Shown here: piece after piece, positions 3,283-6,238 of the stretch
Layout of the letters: each line of letters opens with the position of its first letter
Numbering within the stretch: position 1 is the first letter of the stretch
Made by a program: the position numbers and the translations under genes
Assembly (NCBI GenBank): GCA_002404195.1
Contig: DHJF01000039.1
Span: forward strand, 1 to 6,238
Direction of reading: 5' to 3'
DNA: 6,238 nt
DNA from: Candidatus Saccharibacteria bacterium UBA4727
Lineage (GTDB): Bacteria; Patescibacteriota; Saccharimonadia; Saccharimonadales; Saccharimonadaceae
The notes under the pieces: generated by a model
What the model saw: only the letters and a program-made list of their open reading frames with translations
What the model was told of the DNA's origin: nothing
Database searches by the model: none

Positions 3283-6192
3283 GCCGATGCGAGTTGGAAC
3301 AATGACAACGTTGTCTATAGCGGACAAACCTTTACTAAGCAAACAGCCGACGGTACCCGCCCACCGACGCTCTCAAAGGGAACAACTTACTATCGTAATA
3401 TGGGTAATGTTGACGGTAATGGTAATAGCACTATTGGCGTTATCTACTTTTCTGGTAATCCAACAAGTGCAACCAGTGGAACGTATTTTACCTTTCAGCT
3501 CAACAGCTCTGCGCAACCAAGTGGTAAATCTGCTGACAAGAAAATCACTATAGGAACACAAGTGACCATCCCGACAGGAACGGCGAGTTGGAGTGGTGTA
3601 GATATTCTCTATGATGGCCATACCTATACAGGTAAAGATGGCGGACCTCGTATTTCGACAGGTAGCAATCCAGATCTTACCTCGGGTATGAAATATTACC
3701 AATACAACGAAGCACCAAATGGTAATGGAGTTAGTACTATCCATGTTTTGTATTTCGACGCATCGACCGATCCGACAACTGCGACAAGTGTTGATTATAA
3801 AACATATACACTAGACGCCAATCTGCAATGGAGCAACCCGAGCGCCATTCGAACAGTGAGTATTTTAACCGTCGTGAAAAGCCCTTCTTCGACCGACGGC
3901 CAAACAAGTGAGTCTACCTGTAAAATCGACGGTATCGGTTGGATTGTCTGCCCTGTCAGTAACTTCCTCGCTAAGGGTATGGATAGTATCTTTGATGTAC
4001 TCAAGGGCTTCTTGGTGGTGACACCACTTACCACCAACACCGGCTCACTTTACAAGGCCTGGTCGGTGATGCGCAACTTCGCCAATGTTGCGTTTGTTAT
4101 CGCCTTTATTGTCATTATCTACTCTCAACTGACCGGATTAGGCATTAGCAACTATGGCATTAAAAAGCTACTTCCACGCCTCATCATCTCGGCGGTCTTA
4201 GTGAATGTATCGTACTGGGTCTGTGCAATAGCGGTCGATTTATCAAACATCACTGGTAGCAGTCTTCAAGGTCTCCTAGTGAGCTTGCGCGACCAGCTAA
4301 ATGGCCCAAACACCAACTCGCTGGGTAGCTGGCAGAGTATCACAGGCTTTTTGCTAGCTGGCGGGACGGCTGCTGCTGCAACTATGGTAGGAGGTGGCAT
4401 TCTCGTCGTAACCGTTGGCGCTAGCTTGCCAGCAGCGATTATTCTCTTATTACCACTGCTTTTGACAGTGTTACTAGCTGCGCTGGTCGCACTGATTGTC
4501 CTGGCGGCTCGTCAAGCGGTTATTGTCCTGCTTATTATCGTGGCGCCATTAGCGTTTGTCGCCTATTTGTTACCAAATACTGAAAAATGGTTCGACAAAT
4601 GGAAAGACACTTTTGTGACGCTATTGATTTTCTTCCCGCTTTTTGCGCTGATCTTTGGCGGCTCACAGTTAGCTTCGTTCTTGATAATTCAAACTAGTCA
4701 CGACATTAACATCATCTTACTTGGCATGTTTATTCAGGTGGCACCACTTGTCGTCACACCGTTGCTGATTAAATTTAGTGGTAGCGTCGTGAGTCGGATT
4801 GCCGGCGTGGTGAACAACCCAAACAAGGGCTTTATCGACCGCGCCAAAAAGTGGAGCCGTGACCAGTCTGAACTGATGGCGGCACGCAACATGGGCCGCG
4901 GCGACCCTGTTCGTCGTCGTCAGGTGTTCCGTCGCTTTGCGCTTGGTATGGACGAAATGCGCCGTGGCCAAGATGATCAAAAGGCTGCCTATACGGCACA
5001 ATCCGATGCACGTTGGGCAGGCACACAGGCGTATAGCGATATTAATCAGATAGCGCGTGAAGCAAGTGAACGAAAACATATTAATGAGAGTCATTCAGAG
5101 GTACGTTTCGAAAATGCTAAAAATGTGCACGGCGTACTTCATGATATGGAAATTGAAGCTCGCGATGTGAAATTGCAGCTCGAGAATGCCAAGGCCACCG
5201 GTGATATTCACTGGGAGCAGAACCACGATCCATTGATTATTGAACGCAAACTTGAGGCGCGTACCTCGGCCGATACCCTCGCTCGCCTGAAGGCTACCGA
5301 CGACGCCAGCTACGAAGAATTTAAGGCCGGCCACCTAGGTGCCCATCCAGCCACGGCAAACGTTGCCCGGATGCTACACCAAAATCAGCACGACGTTGAA
5401 GATACGGCGATTCAAGCTATGCGTAGCGCCTCAGCTAAGCGTGTTCAGCAAGAAAATCTTACGACCGCGATTGCGGCCGATATGGATCAAAACTCAACCG
5501 TAGCTGCTCGTCAGTATGCTCAGTTGATCCGTCGTACGGCCGGCGGTATTCAGGGTCACGACGGTGCCCAGCGTGCCCTGGCACAGGCCTTATCTGACCA
5601 AAACCGCGCCCGCCAAGATACAATTACCAACGCTGACGCTATTATTCAACACTCAAACCTTAGTGCTGAAGAGACGCTCCGCATTGCCGAAAATATTAGT
5701 GTCAAAAATATCACCGTCACCGACGATATTCGCGAAGCCGCTATCAAACGCGTTGGTGCCAACGGCGTCATGCCGCACATTGACGAGCTGCTGACACACC
5801 TGGACATGTCACCAACTGGTAACGAGAACTTCCGTAAGGCCTTTGTTGAATCGATGCGTGGTAACAGTGGCCGTCAGAAGTACATTGGCTATGGCCTGCT
5901 CGACCAGATGACCCAGGGTATTCCCGGCGGTGTCAACCAGGCTACAGTTGATAGTTGGGTTGAAAAGATGCTCACCGACGGTAAACTGTCTGCTCGTGAA
6001 CTGTCGAGCCAAGACCGCGATACGCTGGTACGTATCAACGAAGCGATTGCTCGCCTGCCACGTAACCCAGCGCTCAACTCTGCCCTTGGCGCACTACGTA
6101 CTGAAATTGGCGACCTTCGTGGTAACGCCCAGCTATGGAACGCTACTGGTGAGCGTAAGGACGTTATTGAGACGATGGAACGGATTATTTAA
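3157..6192 (+). CDS. VirB6/TrbL-like polytopic protein with signal peptide, duplicated ectodomain and large cytoplasmic tail
   Basis: This 1011-residue protein is the likely membrane platform of a type IV secretion-like machine. In order: a signal peptide (1-42, AHA cleavage site); two tandem repeats of about 100 residues (45-246); a linker with Cys255 and Cys265 (CKIDGIGWIVC); an amphipathic stretch (about 270-290); and seven membrane segments at about 305-325, 340-360, 398-421, 425-449, 453-472, 486-510 and 517-539. Residues 541-1011 are a hydrophilic helical tail starting with a basic patch (RRRQVFRRF, 586-594). The stretches SNYGIKKLLPRL (331-342) and APLAFVAYLLPNTEKWF (463-479) match what I recall of the VirB6/TrbL-like domain of Saccharibacteria. 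Charge distribution gives an outside N-terminus and cytoplasmic tail. VirB6 and TrbL proteins are usually 300-600 residues, so both ends are extended. The ATG at 3157 fits a leaderless transcript. An in-frame GTG at 3199 behind GAGGGAA is a real alternative, still leaving a good signal peptide. The tail has no recognised enzymatic motif. Confidence 0.87.
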   Translation: MWESIRLTSHRGNSVGRIFTFALAALLATFLWVLLASPMAHAADASWNNDNVVYSGQTFTKQTADGTRPPTLSKGTTYYRNMGNVDGNGNSTIGVIYFSGNPTSATSGTYFTFQLNSSAQPSGKSADKKITIGTQVTIPTGTASWSGVDILYDGHTYTGKDGGPRISTGSNPDLTSGMKYYQYNEAPNGNGVSTIHVLYFDASTDPTTATSVDYKTYTLDANLQWSNPSAIRTVSILTVVKSPSSTDGQTSESTCKIDGIGWIVCPVSNFLAKGMDSIFDVLKGFLVVTPLTTNTGSLYKAWSVMRNFANVAFVIAFIVIIYSQLTGLGISNYGIKKLLPRLIISAVLVNVSYWVCAIAVDLSNITGSSLQGLLVSLRDQLNGPNTNSLGSWQSITGFLLAGGTAAAATMVGGGILVVTVGASLPAAIILLLPLLLTVLLAALVALIVLAARQAVIVLLIIVAPLAFVAYLLPNTEKWFDKWKDTFVTLLIFFPLFALIFGGSQLASFLIIQTSHDINIILLGMFIQVAPLVVTPLLIKFSGSVVSRIAGVVNNPNKGFIDRAKKWSRDQSELMAARNMGRGDPVRRRQVFRRFALGMDEMRRGQDDQKAAYTAQSDARWAGTQAYSDINQIAREASERKHINESHSEVRFENAKNVHGVLHDMEIEARDVKLQLENAKATGDIHWEQNHDPLIIERKLEARTSADTLARLKATDDASYEEFKAGHLGAHPATANVARMLHQNQHDVEDTAIQAMRSASAKRVQQENLTTAIAADMDQNSTVAARQYAQLIRRTAGGIQGHDGAQRALAQALSDQNRARQDTITNADAIIQHSNLSAEETLRIAENISVKNITVTDDIREAAIKRVGANGVMPHIDELLTHLDMSPTGNENFRKAFVESMRGNSGRQKYIGYGLLDQMTQGIPGGVNQATVDSWVEKMLTDGKLSARELSSQDRDTLVRINEAIARLPRNPALNSALGALRTEIGDLRGNAQLWNATGERKDVIETMERII
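3289..3894 (+). repeat. Two tandem ~100-residue repeats in the ectodomain of the VirB6-like protein
   Basis: Residues 45-142 (3289-3582) align with residues 143-246 (3583-3894). Shared landmarks in order are: ASW; Y-x-G-x-T-x-T (54-60 and 152-158); a leucine then G-x-x-Y-Y (72-79 and 174-181); N-G-N-G/N-x-S-T-I then V-x-Y-F (about 86-98 and 188-200); T/S-A-T-S (103-107 and 207-211); and a closing segment Q-x-S-x-x-S-A-x-[KR] ending P-x-x-T. Spacing stays constant except for a few residues inserted in the second copy. The alternating pattern suggests beta-rich domains. The copies are clear at the protein level but have diverged in DNA, so the duplication is old. Confidence 0.8.
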
Positions 6193-6238
6193 ACCTACTC
6201 AGATTCTATCTAATACTAGGGTCGACCCACTAAACATA

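Noticed and set aside
4717..5094. Open frame of 125 codons on the minus strand
   Set aside because: It is antisense to the VirB6-like gene, whose protein is coherent over the whole stretch; no start signal is seen.
6219..6228. GGGTCGACCC palindrome in the last 46 bp
   Set aside because: A 10-bp palindrome with no loop and no T-run in view; the window ends too soon to tell an operator or terminator from chance.
1..6238. CRISPR arrays, tRNA or rRNA genes, insertion sequences, attachment sites
   Set aside because: No spaced direct repeats, cloverleaf, transposase reading frame or terminal inverted repeats were found on reading both strands.

Overview
The window most resembles the chromosome of a Candidate Phyla Radiation bacterium, most likely a Saccharibacterium (TM7). 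The basis is recognition of protein families rather than any search. A short PrgI-family protein with a long proline-rich tail sits directly before the N-terminus of a VirB4/TraC-like protein, and a very large VirB6/TrbL-like membrane protein carries membrane-domain motifs (paired cysteines in a GIGW context, then SNYGIKKLLPRL) that I recall from Saccharibacteria. The standard bacterial code works throughout.

Layout. Left arm, minus strand: a promoter at 1247-1275 drives the PrgI-family gene (230-1237). After 29 bp comes the 5' end of a VirB4/TraC-like gene that runs off the left edge (1-200). Middle, plus strand: a divergent promoter (1286-1314) and a leader of about 129 nt precede a 501-residue protein I do not recognise (1450-2955). 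It has four membrane segments, a roughly 310-residue coiled-coil-like region and a fifth membrane segment. It ends 12 bp before a perfect 11-bp hairpin (2968-2996). Right arm, plus strand: a promoter with almost the same architecture as the middle one (3119-3147) drives a 1011-residue VirB6/TrbL-like protein (3157-6192) with a signal peptide, two tandem ~100-residue extracytoplasmic repeats, about seven membrane segments and a ~470-residue helical cytoplasmic tail. The last 46 bp hold no gene.

How the parts fit. PrgI, TraC/VirB4 and VirB6 are inner-membrane and energising parts of a type IV secretion-like machine of the single-membrane type; no outer-membrane components (VirB7/9/10) are seen here. 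The VirB6-like protein would form the membrane platform, with an exposed repeat domain outside and a large helical domain inside. The coiled-coil protein is placed between them and may be an accessory or scaffold, but that rests only on position.

The most interesting points are: the duplicated ectodomain on the VirB6-like protein; the unidentified membrane coiled-coil protein; two apparently leaderless transcripts (PrgI and VirB6-like), each with exactly 9 nt between the -10 box and the ATG; and near-identical TTGACA / extended -10 promoters for the middle and right genes. The machine itself is a known type for this group. I see no clear evidence of an entirely new system.
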